From Cellvibrionaceae bacterium (lineage in GTDB: Bacteria > Pseudomonadota > Gammaproteobacteria > Pseudomonadales > Cellvibrionaceae), in contig JANQJP010000032.1 of NCBI GenBank assembly GCA_028281575.1, positions 1 through 64,000 on the forward strand: a stretch of 64,000 bases of DNA, given 5' to 3'. Position 1 is the first letter of the stretch; each line of letters starts with the position of its first letter. Positions 27,668 through 37,571 of the stretch are shown here, piece by piece. The notes beneath the pieces are model-generated. The model saw nothing but the letters and a program-made list of their open reading frames with translations. It made no database searches and had not been told where the DNA came from. A program made the position numbers and the translations under genes.

Positions 27668-28713
27668 AGGTCTTCTAGCAAGCGCCAGTTCAAGGTTTCA
27701 CCCGCGCATACGGGGCGCAGTGTTTCGCCAGCATAATCAAAGTACTCGGGTACCTGCCAGCGTTCTCGGACCAGGGTTACCTGTTTTTCATTTAATGGAA
27801 GGCGGTAAAAATTGGCACCATTGACGCTGCAGAATGCTTCAAAATTTTCTAATTTGCCTGCACGATCAAAAGTCTCTGCGTAAAGTTCTAATGCCGTGTA
27901 GGCGGTGTAGGAACCGGCGCAACCACAGACGTTTTCTTTCTTTGAGCGAGCGTGAGGAGCAGAATCTGTGCCGAGAAAAAACTTTGCTTCACCGCTGGTT
28001 GCTGCGTCGATCAGCGCTGTTTGGTGGTCGCTGTGCTTCAAGATTGGCAAGCAGTAATAGTGCGGTCGTATACCGCCGGCAAGCATGTGATTGCGGTTAA
28101 ATAGCAGGTGGTGCGCGGTAATCGTCGCGCCGATACTCGGACGTGTATCTCGCACAAATTCAACTGCATTGCGTGTGGTAATGTGCTCGAACACGATAGA
28201 GAGCTCGGGGAACTTTTCTGCGAGCGGCGCCATGGTGACGTCAATAAACCTGGCTTCCCTTTCAAAAATGTCGATGTCCGCGCTCGTAACCTCACCGTGC
28301 ACGAGCAGGAGCATGCCGCAGGCTTGCATCGCTTCAAGTGCGGGATATATGTTTTGGATGGCGGTGACCCCGGAGTCTGAATTTGTCGTCGCGCCGGCCG
28401 GATAAAGCTTGCATGCGACAACGCCCGCGCGGTGTGCGGCTGTGATTTCGTCCGCTGTGGTGTTGTCTCTCAGGTACAACACCATAAGCGGTTCGAAGCT
28501 TTGTCCCTGAGGCACTTCCGCCATAATTCGCTGTTTGTACGCGAGTGCGAGTTCGGCATTTGTTACCGGAGGCACCAGGTTGGGCATAACGATCGCGCGT
28601 TCGAAGCTGCGCGCCACATGAGGGACGGTAAGCGCCAGCGCCTCACCATCGCGTAGATGGATATGCCAGTCATCGGGTGCACGTATGCTTATTCGGTCTA
28701 CACTTTGGGTCAT
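27664..28713 (-). CDS. pyrC: Dihydroorotase (PyrC type)
   Basis: 349 residues. Interconverts carbamoyl-aspartate and dihydroorotate in pyrimidine synthesis. The binuclear zinc site is complete: H17 and H19 ([10 protein letters not shown]), the carbamylated lysine K102 ([10 protein letters not shown]), H139, H177 (FEHITT) and D250 (GTDSAPHA). Length and spacing equal the E. coli class II enzyme. Translationally coupled to rnt. Confidence 0.97.
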   Translation of the reverse strand: MTQSVDRISIRAPDDWHIHLRDGEALALTVPHVARSFERAIVMPNLVPPVTNAELALAYKQRIMAEVPQGQSFEPLMVLYLRDNTTADEITAAHRAGVVACKLYPAGATTNSDSGVTAIQNIYPALEAMQACGMLLLVHGEVTSADIDIFEREARFIDVTMAPLAEKFPELSIVFEHITTRNAVEFVRDTRPSIGATITAHHLLFNRNHMLAGGIRPHYYCLPILKHSDHQTALIDAATSGEAKFFLGTDSAPHARSKKENVCGCAGSYTAYTALELYAETFDRAGKLENFEAFCSVNGANFYRLPLNEKQVTLVRERWQVPEYFDYAGETLRPVCAGETLNWRLLEDL

Positions 28714-28952
28714 AGGGTTCAGGCTTCCGACGTAAACAGCGACGCATGCTACCTAAATTCTATGCGCGATGCACTGATAAAGCTCGGGTATGCGTCTGGG
28801 CCTTGTTCCACAGGGAGCGAAAATACCTATATTCGTCAGCGTTTCAGCTGCGCAGACGCGCGAATCAGGATTAAAGGTTTCGCGGCGCTGGGCGATATGA
28901 TCAATAAGGGTATTTCGAATTAGTGTTAACAGGCCCCTGGAAGATAATACCG

Positions 28953-29867
28953 ATGCTTTGCTTGACTGTGAAACGCTTGACTCTACTTTTGCTGCTGGTC
29001 GCACATCATTTAAATGCGATGACGTATAGCAACGCAATTAATGATTCGTCCTGGCGTTCAGATACTTCCGTGTTCGCATGTCAATTGATTCATTCGGTGC
29101 CATATTACGGGGAAGCCGTGTTTCGAACGCGTGCCGGTGAAGCTTCTGCGTTTTATTTGCGCGCGCAAACAAGTCGGTTTAAGGCGGGTGAAGCCAAGCT
29201 TGTTGCGAGCGCACCGGTGTGGATGGCCGAGCCGCAAAACGAGGTTCTCGCTACGATTGCGATGAAACAGGGACGGCGACCGCTATGGTTGAACGCAAAT
29301 TTGACTGAGTTGATGTTGGCGCGATTGAATGCCGGAATGGAAGTGTCATTTGAACGGAATGCCTGGTACGACCCGAAAAATGTGGCAGGGACGGCGTTAA
29401 AAATGAGTTCCATTGGGTTTCGGGAGGTATATGAAGATTATCTAAAGTGCCTGTCGAGCCTGATTCCGCGTAATTTCGATCAGCTAAAACGCACGGTTCT
29501 GTTGTTTCCCGCCGGTGAGACCGACGAGTTGCCGGCGCCACTCACCAAAAAGCTCGACCATATCCTGCAACTGGTGAAATACGATAATAAGGTCCGTGCA
29601 TTTTATGTGGATGGGCATACCGATAGTGTTGGAGATCGCGATGAAAATCTCGAACTATCCAAAGTCCGCGCAGAACTTGTTGTTCAATACCTAAGTCGGC
29701 GTGGTATTCCAGAGGATTGGATTACACTTAGGTGGCATGGTGAACGTTATCCGGTTGCGTCAAATGGCGATGCATCGGGGCGTGCTCGGAACCGGCGTGT
29801 CACTGTTCGTCTTGAGCGGATAGAAGAGATAGAAGTGCTGCCCCTGGCCTCAGCAAACGCCAACTAA
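28953..29867 (+). CDS. motY: Sodium-type flagellar motor protein MotY
   Basis: 304 residues from ATG 28953, which has GGAAG about 9 bases upstream; a GTG at 28923 is less likely. A signal peptide (LTLLLLLVAHHLNA) is followed by the MotY N-terminal domain (VFACQLIHSVPYYGEAVFRTRAGEA, then SRFKAGEAKLV) that contacts the basal body, and an OmpA-like peptidoglycan-binding domain (about 180-290; YVDGHTDSVGDRDENLELSKVRA and ARNRRVTVRL). In Vibrio and Pseudomonas MotY forms the T-ring that holds stators of a polar flagellum. No other flagellar gene is in the window. Confidence 0.88.
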   Translation: MLCLTVKRLTLLLLLVAHHLNAMTYSNAINDSSWRSDTSVFACQLIHSVPYYGEAVFRTRAGEASAFYLRAQTSRFKAGEAKLVASAPVWMAEPQNEVLATIAMKQGRRPLWLNANLTELMLARLNAGMEVSFERNAWYDPKNVAGTALKMSSIGFREVYEDYLKCLSSLIPRNFDQLKRTVLLFPAGETDELPAPLTKKLDHILQLVKYDNKVRAFYVDGHTDSVGDRDENLELSKVRAELVVQYLSRRGIPEDWITLRWHGERYPVASNGDASGRARNRRVTVRLERIEEIEVLPLASANAN

Positions 29868-29888
29868 TATCGACGCAACGCAGGCCTG

Positions 29889-31292
29889 CTATAGGATTTT
29901 GTTGTTATGCTCGGGAGCGTGAGCCAATAGAAAGGCCCACAAGTTTTCCAATTCCAAATAATTTTGAGAAGCAGCAAACACGCGCATCTGCTGTTTGAAT
30001 GTTTGCATGTCGCCGTCGAGTCCGTATCGTAAAGCCACAAAAAATTCGCGCTGACTATCCTCACAGGGGTTGCCTGAGGAAGTAAAAATGCGTGTACTTT
30101 CTTCAACTGTTGCGGTGGACAAATAGTCGAAAACGGCGCTGTCGTGCGCAGCGGGCTGAAGCTCGATGCCGTTAAATAAGCGCGCGTGTTCTTCGCGAGA
30201 TAGGTTGAATAGATACGCAGCAATTAGCGAATGAAAGCGCGTGTTATAGTGTTTGTCGACATCGGCAACGGTTTGTTTTAGTTCGGAGAGTTCGCCATTG
30301 CCAAACGGCTTGTGCTGCGTTTTATACCACAGCTCGAGTATCTTAAGCCGCAGATCTGAATAACCGATTTCCCGTTCGAGTTCTCTCGCCAGTTCCCAGG
30401 CCTCGTCGAAGCGCCTGTTAAAAAAATTGGCTAAAAAAAGCGTGCGGATCGTGAGTTCATTGACGTCGAGCGCGTAGGCCTTTTTAGCTTGGGCCAGCGC
30501 GAGCGGTGAGAGGCCCAGTTGCAAATAGGCTTGACTCGAATGCGCCAGATAAGCCGGGTTTTGGCGGTCTTTCATGCTCGCGTGAACAAAGTAGCTCGCA
30601 GACCGTTTTAACAGGGCGTCGCGATCTGCCGGGCAACTTTCCAGACTGGCGAGTTCCATGAGGTTTGCACCTACCTCGTAACTGTAGCTGGCGACTTGTG
30701 GAGCTATACTGTGGGCGCGTTGAGCACATCCTGCAGCCAACCAGTACTGTTGTTTTTCCTGGTAAAGCTGGGCCGCGAACAGCCAGTTTTGAGGGTTGAA
30801 CGGATTTTGTTGTGTTGCGCGCACGATATGATCGAGACGTGTATCTATATCGGCGTTGTGCATCTTACTCAGACTGTAGCTGACAAAGGCGGGCGTAATC
30901 GCGTCCGAGCGCAGCGCTGGATGCAGGTTTTCATACGCGGCTAGTATGCTTTTTTCGTCAAAGTCGGTGGCGTTCGAGACTGAGGTCACCATCGCGTTGT
31001 AATGCGTGAGTTGATACAGCGCATTGTCGGGTTGTTCGTCGAGCGCCTGGCGCAAATGAAAAGTTGCCTTGCGAATGAGTGCGTCGGATTGTTGGCCATT
31101 ATCGGACAGCCATTCGTGATAAAGAGCGCTGCCGCGCGCAAAGTGTTTGGATGCAGATAAAGGTGCGCTTTCGCTATCTACATCTGCGTCTGGAGCAGCG
31201 ATTTTCGTGGGCGCAGTGGCATTGCAAGCCAGTAAAAATAATGAAGACAATACTGCTGCGCTGCGTGCGAGCCTCGACAATGAGAATATCAT
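29889..31292 (-). CDS. TPR-containing lipoprotein
   Basis: 467 residues. The lipobox LFLLAC gives a lipidated Cys at 23. The rest is helical with degenerate TPR repeats (FHLRQALDEQPDNALYQ, IVRATQQNPFNPQNWLFAAQ, SSQAYLQLGLSPLALAQAKK). Its start codon shares one base with the stop of the upstream transglutaminase-like gene, so the two form an operon. A scaffold role for an envelope complex is likely; nothing more specific can be said. Confidence 0.75.
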   Translation of the reverse strand: MIFSLSRLARSAAVLSSLFLLACNATAPTKIAAPDADVDSESAPLSASKHFARGSALYHEWLSDNGQQSDALIRKATFHLRQALDEQPDNALYQLTHYNAMVTSVSNATDFDEKSILAAYENLHPALRSDAITPAFVSYSLSKMHNADIDTRLDHIVRATQQNPFNPQNWLFAAQLYQEKQQYWLAAGCAQRAHSIAPQVASYSYEVGANLMELASLESCPADRDALLKRSASYFVHASMKDRQNPAYLAHSSQAYLQLGLSPLALAQAKKAYALDVNELTIRTLFLANFFNRRFDEAWELARELEREIGYSDLRLKILELWYKTQHKPFGNGELSELKQTVADVDKHYNTRFHSLIAAYLFNLSREEHARLFNGIELQPAAHDSAVFDYLSTATVEESTRIFTSSGNPCEDSQREFFVALRYGLDGDMQTFKQQMRVFAASQNYLELENLWAFLLAHAPEHNNKIL

Positions 31293-33514
31293 CAGGGTAG
31301 ATAACCGAGCGCTTCGGCTTTCGCAAATGATAGCGTCGATTCTTCAATCAGGGAATTAAACCCTTGAGCCATAGCCAGCACATACCAAGCTTCGCCACTC
31401 GCATCTTGTAAATTTACCGCTTTCTCGGCGGGGGCCAGCGCTTCCGTAAACTGTCCCAGTTCAATATGGCTGCGCGCTTTTGCAATAAAATATTCAGCGC
31501 TGTCTTCGCCGAGCCTCTCGCGCTTTTTCGCCAGTGTCGCGATATTGGATTTGCCACTGTCTGGCAACATCTTAACCAGCCATATAGACGTTTGGTTAAG
31601 TTCATTAATCGCCGCGTAATAATCGGCATAGTCTTCTTGTGTCAGGTGCAGGGGCTCTTTGCGGAAGTGCATGCTTAACACATAATCGTCGTGCTCCATA
31701 TAACCTTCGTTGCGGAGTGAAAAGTAAGGCGTTTGATATTCGTCGCCTGACTTTATCAGCGCGGGTACGCTATTGGCGTTTGCGTGAAAACGAACATTCA
31801 TAAGCAATTCAAACGCGTGCGTATCGTAGAAAAAAGTTTTGCGTGTCTCGGGGAGTGGCAGACCACCAATATTTGTAAACAAGCGCAGCATCTGCGCCAT
31901 GCTTGCACCAAAGGCTGGGAAGTCGTCCGTTTCTGCAAAGTGAAACTGCGCATTAATTTCAGCGGGTTGCCATATATTTTCCGAATGCTTTAGGTTTGCG
32001 CTATAACCCTGGTAATTACTGAATAAAACGGATAAATATTGATTTAGCGCGTTGTCACGGTCGGTAACGTGTATCCACCAGTTGCGTACGTTTTGCTCCA
32101 TTGAGCCTTCCAGTAAGAGTTTTAATTCCGCTCGGCTAGCACCGTTTTCTTCAGGGTAATAATCGACAATCAGCTGTGCTTTGTTGGGACCAAGTTCTGG
32201 GATACGCGTCATTTCGCCGCCGCGGCCATTGACGATGAGTGCGCTTTGATCCACAAGATAATTCGACACTCCCGGAAATAGCGAGCGATCTCCCGTGCTG
32301 TCCAGCCATTGGGTCGAGACACCTTGTCCTGCGGGAATATGCACCATCATATGGTCGAATATTCTAATGCTGACAGTGTCCGTATCCGCTTTTCCGGAGC
32401 GGGGCGTTTCCACGAGTGCGGGATATGCATTGATACCAAGCCTGCGCAGCAACGCGACGGCCAGTACCGTCTGGTCCTTACAGTCGCCGTAATTTACCTG
32501 GAGCACTTTGTCGGGAAAGTGTGGCTCATAGCCACCTCTGCCGAGGTGAGCAAAGACATAGCGAATATTTTTCTGAAGATATTCGTAGACAGCCCGGACC
32601 TTGTCCTCGTTGCTTGCGTGCTCAGATAAATTTAGCGCCTTAATGATACCCTCGATTGCGGGTGTGGGTGCGAGTTTTTCATTTATTTTGTCCCACGCCC
32701 AAGTGTCCACTTCCCGCCAATCATCTATCGTAGAGTAGTGCAGCGTTGGCAGGAAGTCGTGGGCCAGCGGCATCCACGCTTCAGAGAAAATACCCGGAAT
32801 TTCACGCATGTTCCATGTGTAGGTTTTAGTGCCGTTTTTTTTGCGAATTTTGGGTTTGTCTGGATAACCGGCAAATGCTTTTGTGAAAAGTGGGGTTTTG
32901 TCAGGTGCAATTAATTCATAGCGGTATTCGTGGACAAAATCGCCGCGCCAACCGTCATTACCAACAGTTGGCTGAAACCAGTAAGGCATGGTGCGATCGC
33001 CATACAGGCCGCTGAAGGCGAGGAGCTTGCTGCTTCGGGTATATTGAAACTCCAGGATACTGCCAGCAGAAATGTCTGGTAGTGAAAAGACCAATTCACT
33101 GGTATCGGAGTAAAAATCCTGGCCTCCGCCGGTGACCCTGTGTTGCATGGCGTCGCCGGCAAGAGAATGTAATTTGCCATCGGCAGATATTGTGTTGGCA
33201 AAATCGAGCGATAAATCACTGTAATAGTGATTAAAAGGAATGGAAATTCGACCATAGTCGCGTGCCGCAACTGTGCTGTTTACACGCACAGAAATATAAA
33301 TCGTGCGCGTCCAGTGTCCGTCTTGGTAAAGGTGGCTCTGTGTAATGGAATACAACGTTTCGGCATTGGTGTCCTTGACCGGCATGTTTTGTTGTTTTGT
33401 TAACAACGGTGCCAGCCTTTGGGGTGTTTCAGTGGTTAAAGAGTTACCGAATGTCGCGCTGGAAAATAGGCAGCATGTGAGCGCTAAACACGAACAATAT
33501 TGAGTCAACCGCAT
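31292..33514 (-). CDS. DUF3857 and transglutaminase-like envelope protein
   Basis: 740 residues with a signal peptide. About residues 60-250 are the DUF3857 beta domain, about 280-400 a transglutaminase/cysteine-peptidase core with the triad in NYGDCKDQTVL (Cys), FDHMMVHI (His) and WLDSTGD (Asp). The C-terminal part adds beta strands and TPR-like helices (AKARSHIELGQFTEALAPAEKA). Such proteins are periplasmic and common in Bacteroidetes and marine Proteobacteria; the substrate is unknown. Operon with the TPR lipoprotein; divergent from argG. Confidence 0.85.
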   Translation of the reverse strand: MRLTQYCSCLALTCCLFSSATFGNSLTTETPQRLAPLLTKQQNMPVKDTNAETLYSITQSHLYQDGHWTRTIYISVRVNSTVAARDYGRISIPFNHYYSDLSLDFANTISADGKLHSLAGDAMQHRVTGGGQDFYSDTSELVFSLPDISAGSILEFQYTRSSKLLAFSGLYGDRTMPYWFQPTVGNDGWRGDFVHEYRYELIAPDKTPLFTKAFAGYPDKPKIRKKNGTKTYTWNMREIPGIFSEAWMPLAHDFLPTLHYSTIDDWREVDTWAWDKINEKLAPTPAIEGIIKALNLSEHASNEDKVRAVYEYLQKNIRYVFAHLGRGGYEPHFPDKVLQVNYGDCKDQTVLAVALLRRLGINAYPALVETPRSGKADTDTVSIRIFDHMMVHIPAGQGVSTQWLDSTGDRSLFPGVSNYLVDQSALIVNGRGGEMTRIPELGPNKAQLIVDYYPEENGASRAELKLLLEGSMEQNVRNWWIHVTDRDNALNQYLSVLFSNYQGYSANLKHSENIWQPAEINAQFHFAETDDFPAFGASMAQMLRLFTNIGGLPLPETRKTFFYDTHAFELLMNVRFHANANSVPALIKSGDEYQTPYFSLRNEGYMEHDDYVLSMHFRKEPLHLTQEDYADYYAAINELNQTSIWLVKMLPDSGKSNIATLAKKRERLGEDSAEYFIAKARSHIELGQFTEALAPAEKAVNLQDASGEAWYVLAMAQGFNSLIEESTLSFAKAEALGYLP

Positions 33515-33654
33515 TGAAAATCCCTTGTGCTTTTATCGTGCAATCCTAGGGTGGGCACATGAGTGTGGAAACATCAAAACAAGCCATAGAAGTATAGTCC
33601 CAGTTTTGCAGATGTGGGCGAGACGTTACGCAATAAAATGCAAATTTTTCACAG

Positions 33655-33683
33655 TGGTCTAAGCGCGCCAAAATCGCTATAAT
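33655..33683 (+). promoter_or_regulatory. argG promoter (-10 perfect, -35 weak)
   Basis: TATAAT at 33678-33683 lies 55 bases before the argG start. The base stretch 17 upstream (TGGTCT) is a poor -35, which suggests an activator or a regulated promoter. AAAATGCAAATTTTTCAC (33636-33653) loosely resembles an ArgR box next to it. That resemblance is weak. Confidence 0.45.
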
Positions 33684-33738
33684 CCGCGCGCCCAGCGGCT
33701 GCTCGCCGCAAGATATTTTCCACATTTTTGGAGTTGGT

Positions 33739-34965
33739 ATGCCTGCCTCAATCAAAAAAGTTGTTCTGGCCTATTCCGGTGGTTTGGACACCTCAGTTAT
33801 CGTCAAATGGCTTCAAGAAAACTACGGCTGTGAAGTGGTGACGTTTACGGCCGATATCGGTCAGGGCGAAGAGGTAGCACCGGCGAGAGCCAAGGCGGAA
33901 GCGTTGGGTGTTAAGGAAGTTTATATCGATGACTTGCGCGAAGAGTTTGTACGCGACTTCGTGTTTCCAATGTTTCGCGCCAATGCGATTTATGAGGGCG
34001 AATATCTTTTGGGCACGTCTATCGCGCGACCACTTATTGCCAAGCGCCTGGTAGAAATAGCAAATGAAACGGGCGCGGATGCCATTTCCCACGGTGCGAC
34101 AGGCAAGGGCAATGACCAGGTCAGGTTTGAGCTCGGCGCCTATGCATTAAAACCCGGAATTAAAGTCATCGCGCCGTGGCGGGAATGGGAGCTGAGCTCG
34201 CGCGAAACACTTATGGCTTATTGTGAACAGCACAATATTCCCGTTGATTTCGCCAAGGCGAAAAAGAAATCGCCTTACTCTATGGACGCCAACCTGCTGC
34301 ATATTTCCTATGAGGGCGATATCTTGGAAGATCCCTGGGCAGAAGCTGAAGAAGATATGTGGCGCTGGACTGTTGCGCCGGAAAGTGCGCCGGACACGCC
34401 GGAATATATAGAACTGAGTTTTGCAAACGGAGATGTTGTTGCCATTGATGGTGCGTCTATGTCACCGGCGAATGTGCTGGAGACGTTGAACAAGCGCGGC
34501 GGTGCGCACGGTGTTGGTCGCCTGGATATTGTTGAAAATCGCTATGTTGGGATGAAGTCACGCGGTTGTTACGAAACGCCGGGTGGTACTATCCTGATGA
34601 AGGCGCATCGCGCTATAGAGTCGATCACGCTTGATCGCGATGCTGCGCATTTAAAAGACTCGCTTATGCCTAAATACGCGGAGCTTGTATACAACGGTTA
34701 TTGGTGGAGTCCAGAGCGTCTTATGCTGCAAGCGGCAATCGACGAGTCGCAAAAAACGGTGAATGGCGATGTGCGGGTGAAACTTTATAAGGGTTCAGTG
34801 AGTGTTGTCGGGCGCCGGTCTGAAGACTCACTTTTCGATGAAAAAATTGCGACTTTTGAAGATGATGCTGGTGCTTATGATCAGAAGGACGCGGAAGGGT
34901 TTATTAAGCTCAATGCATTGAGGCTTAGAATCGCTTCGCAAAAAGGTCGTAAGCTTGGCGACTAA
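33739..34965 (+). CDS. argG: Argininosuccinate synthase
   Basis: 408 residues. Joins citrulline and aspartate using ATP in arginine synthesis. The PP-loop [12 protein letters not shown] (11-22), [20 protein letters not shown] and [15 protein letters not shown] are all conserved, as are [14 protein letters not shown] and GRRSEDSL. It has its own promoter and GGAG ribosome-binding site. No other arg gene is adjacent. Confidence 0.98.
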   Translation: MPASIKKVVLAYSGGLDTSVIVKWLQENYGCEVVTFTADIGQGEEVAPARAKAEALGVKEVYIDDLREEFVRDFVFPMFRANAIYEGEYLLGTSIARPLIAKRLVEIANETGADAISHGATGKGNDQVRFELGAYALKPGIKVIAPWREWELSSRETLMAYCEQHNIPVDFAKAKKKSPYSMDANLLHISYEGDILEDPWAEAEEDMWRWTVAPESAPDTPEYIELSFANGDVVAIDGASMSPANVLETLNKRGGAHGVGRLDIVENRYVGMKSRGCYETPGGTILMKAHRAIESITLDRDAAHLKDSLMPKYAELVYNGYWWSPERLMLQAAIDESQKTVNGDVRVKLYKGSVSVVGRRSEDSLFDEKIATFEDDAGAYDQKDAEGFIKLNALRLRIASQKGRKLGD

Positions 34966-35403
34966 GGTCGATAATTCAAATTATCATCCCGATAGTAGCT
35001 GTTTGTTCTAAAACGGCGTTGAAATATGAAGTTTGTTCGTTCCGTTAGGCCTACGTTAAGGCTTTTGCGCAGGCCTAACTTAAATCCCGTTAAATTTTAC
35101 TTTTCTTTTAACCTTGAGATATTGGGCTTTTTTAGGTGGTGCCTGTTTTCAATTTGGTACGGTGTGAGTTTAGCAACCTACTTACCAGTTGCTAAACGCT
35201 TAGAATGCACTGGTGTACACGAGCCTCAGTAAATCTTAAGCAACCGGTTGTACGCTGACGATCTTTGTTCTGCTATTTAATCCCGCCGAAGCTGTTTAGA
35301 ATTCGCCCCGAAATATGGTGGCCTGACAAAGACTTGCTACACTACAGAGATTGCTTTTGTCGAACAGGCCCGAAGCTGATACAACGATAAAAATGGATAC
35401 CTT
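34966..35403. other. 438-base gap with a palindrome between argG and the ParA-like gene
   Basis: GTTAGGCCT (35044-35052) and AGGCCTAAC (35071-35079) form a perfect 9-base inverted repeat with an 18-base loop. An ATG-started frame at 35026-35232 has no ribosome-binding site, no family match I recognise and runs through this hairpin, so I do not call it a gene. The remainder holds the upstream region of the ParA-like gene. Confidence 0.4.
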
Positions 35404-36024
35404 ATGGACCAGGTCTTTGTTATCAATCCAAAAGGCGGATGCGGTAAAACCACCATTTCGACACAGATCGCCGGCTATTACGCGAACCAGGGAAAAGAGG
35501 TGTTGCTTGCCGATCACGATGCACAAAAATCGAGTTCCGATTGGATTGCCAGCCGACCTTCAGAGTGCGCTGTTATACGTTGCAAGGCGACGACGCCCGA
35601 ACAAAGTTTTGATGCTGCAGGCGCCGATATTGTCGTGCACGATATGCCCGCTGCCTGGACCTTAAAGCAGGTCGACGAAGTGATTCGCGATGGCGACCGT
35701 CTACTAATTCCTGTGCTCTCATCGCCAACGGATATTAAGGCGTGCCTGCGCTTTATTATGGGCTTAAATCGCGAAGGTGTGATGGATAAGCATGTCTCGG
35801 TTGGCCTTATTGCCAATAAAGTTCGCCCTAACACGCGCTATTTCATGGTGCTGCAAAGTTTCTTAAAGCGTCTGGATTTACCGATGATCGGTCAGCTAAG
35901 AGATACGCAAAACTATATTCGCCTGATGGACAGGGGCCTGTGTTTATTTGATCTGCCTGAAAGCAAAGTCCAGCGCGATGTTGATGAGTGGTTTTTGATT
36001 TTAAACTGGCTCGATCTCGATTAA
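35404..36024 (+). CDS. Orphan ParA/MinD-type ATPase
   Basis: 206 residues. A deviant Walker A KGGCGKTT (10-17) and the following LLADHDAQKSS motif mark the ParA/MinD family; VVHDMPAAW is the Walker B region. There is no ParB partner or DNA-binding helix-turn-helix, so it is not a plasmid partition system. Next to a response regulator and a chemoreceptor, it may position a chemosensory or other protein array, as ParC does in Vibrio. That role is inferred from context. Confidence 0.8.
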   Translation: MDQVFVINPKGGCGKTTISTQIAGYYANQGKEVLLADHDAQKSSSDWIASRPSECAVIRCKATTPEQSFDAAGADIVVHDMPAAWTLKQVDEVIRDGDRLLIPVLSSPTDIKACLRFIMGLNREGVMDKHVSVGLIANKVRPNTRYFMVLQSFLKRLDLPMIGQLRDTQNYIRLMDRGLCLFDLPESKVQRDVDEWFLILNWLDLD

Positions 36025-36116
36025 GCCCCGACTTTCCCTCTCGCCTGAACACCCAGTGATTTTCGTCTGATAGCTGCTAGAGTTAATGCATACGTACATG
36101 AAGTAGAGGCGTCGTT

Positions 36117-37322
36117 ATGCAGCAGGATCGCGTGTTAATTATTGATGACGATAAGCTCGTTCAGGATGTTTTACGAAAGTCTCTCGACACTAAGTACGAA
36201 GTACACAGTGCCTTCTCGGGAGAAGAGGGCATCACTGCTGTCAATGATTGTGAACCGAGCGTGATTCTGTTGGATGTCGAAATGCCCGGCCAAAACGGCT
36301 ACGAGGTGTGCGATCAACTCAAGCGAAATGGTTCAACACAAGATATTCCCATTATTTTTCTTTCGTCAAAGAGTTCTCTGCGCGAGCGCCTGCTCGGCTA
36401 TGAAGTCGGCGGAGATGATTATCTGGTCAAGCCTTGTGATAAAGAAGAATTGCATGTAAAGCTTGAACGGCTGACGCACTATTCTCATGAACGGCAGAGC
36501 CTGGAAAAAACGGCTCAGGCGGCACAGGCGACGGCGATGGAGGCGCTGGCGACAAGTTTTGAGCTCGGCAAGGCGCTGCGTTTTGTTGAGGCGTCTTACA
36601 GCGCCCCCAGCTTTGATGTACTCGCGAGTCAACTGCTGGATTTTTGCCGGGACTTACAATTGACTACTGTATTACTTGTGGTGACACGCCAGGGCCGTAA
36701 ATATTATTCGACGAGTGCACAGGTCGTACCTCCGCTTGAAGCTGAAGTTCTGGACCTATTGCATTCGGGCAAGCGTATTGAAGATTTCGGGTGCCGCACG
36801 CAAATCAACTATCTGCAAGTGTCAGTTCTGGTCAAAAACATGCCGCTTGATGATCGCGCCCGTTATGGTCGCATAAAAGATGCGCTGCCTTTCGTGCTCG
36901 GTGCCGCAGATGCAAAGGTGAGAGTACTGGACGCTGAAAATGCACTTACCGCACAAACCGCACAATTAAGCGCAGCGGTCGAGACGGTTAACCTGAGTTT
37001 GGCGGATATGCGTGAGGGCTATGGTAACAATGGGTCAGCCCTGTCTTCGGTGATGTCGGAGTTAGAGGCGACCCTGGCCTTTGACTTGCGTAAGATGGGT
37101 TTCGATCAAGAACAGGAAGATTGGCTGCACGACAAAATCGAGTCGGCATCGAACAGTATTCACTCGTGTATGCGTGAAAGTGATACACAGGAGACGCTGT
37201 TGTCCCAAGTGGTGGACATGCTTGAAAAGCTCACTGGCGAACAGCACCGCATTATTCAGGAAACACTCAATAACCAGCCGCTCGAGGAATACGATACTTC
37301 TGACGACGTTGAGTTGTTTTAA
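36117..37322 (+). CDS. Response regulator with a novel C-terminal region
   Basis: 401 residues. Residues 4-122 are a receiver domain with phosphorylation site D53 (ILLDVEMPGQNG), acidic pocket D10-D11-D12, S84 as the switch residue and K106 (LVKPCD). A helical linker (about 125-160) leads to a region of about 120 residues that I cannot assign; it may be a GAF-like sensor (LQLTTVLLVVTRQGRKYY). A final coiled-coil stretch (LDAENALTAQTAQLSAAVET, then EDWLHDKIES) follows. No HTH, GGDEF or kinase output is seen. It sits between the ParA-like ATPase and the chemoreceptor. Confidence 0.8.
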   Translation: MQQDRVLIIDDDKLVQDVLRKSLDTKYEVHSAFSGEEGITAVNDCEPSVILLDVEMPGQNGYEVCDQLKRNGSTQDIPIIFLSSKSSLRERLLGYEVGGDDYLVKPCDKEELHVKLERLTHYSHERQSLEKTAQAAQATAMEALATSFELGKALRFVEASYSAPSFDVLASQLLDFCRDLQLTTVLLVVTRQGRKYYSTSAQVVPPLEAEVLDLLHSGKRIEDFGCRTQINYLQVSVLVKNMPLDDRARYGRIKDALPFVLGAADAKVRVLDAENALTAQTAQLSAAVETVNLSLADMREGYGNNGSALSSVMSELEATLAFDLRKMGFDQEQEDWLHDKIESASNSIHSCMRESDTQETLLSQVVDMLEKLTGEQHRIIQETLNNQPLEEYDTSDDVELF

Positions 37323-37571
37323 GCGCAAGTAGTTTCTTGGCTGTAGCGATAGCCTGCTTTGCCTTTAGGAACACGCGCTGGTGCTTCATCAATCTCCAGG
37401 TGATTCTTATCTCTTCTGATTTATCTCCCCAGGTTATTCTCGGGCGAAGCAAATATAACCAAAAAATATCATTATTCGCGCCTAAGTTTGGGCAAAAGCC
37501 TCGCAGCTGAGCTTTACTGAAGGGACGGAAAAATAATATCCACATGTATTATCGGGACGTTTGGGTGGTTT

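Noticed and set aside
35026-35232. 68-codon frame between argG and the ParA-like gene
   Set aside because: No ribosome-binding site, no recognisable domain and it runs through a perfect hairpin.
35404-36024. Plasmid-type ParAB partition locus
   Set aside because: No ParB gene, no parS-like repeats and chromosomal sensory genes on the downstream side.
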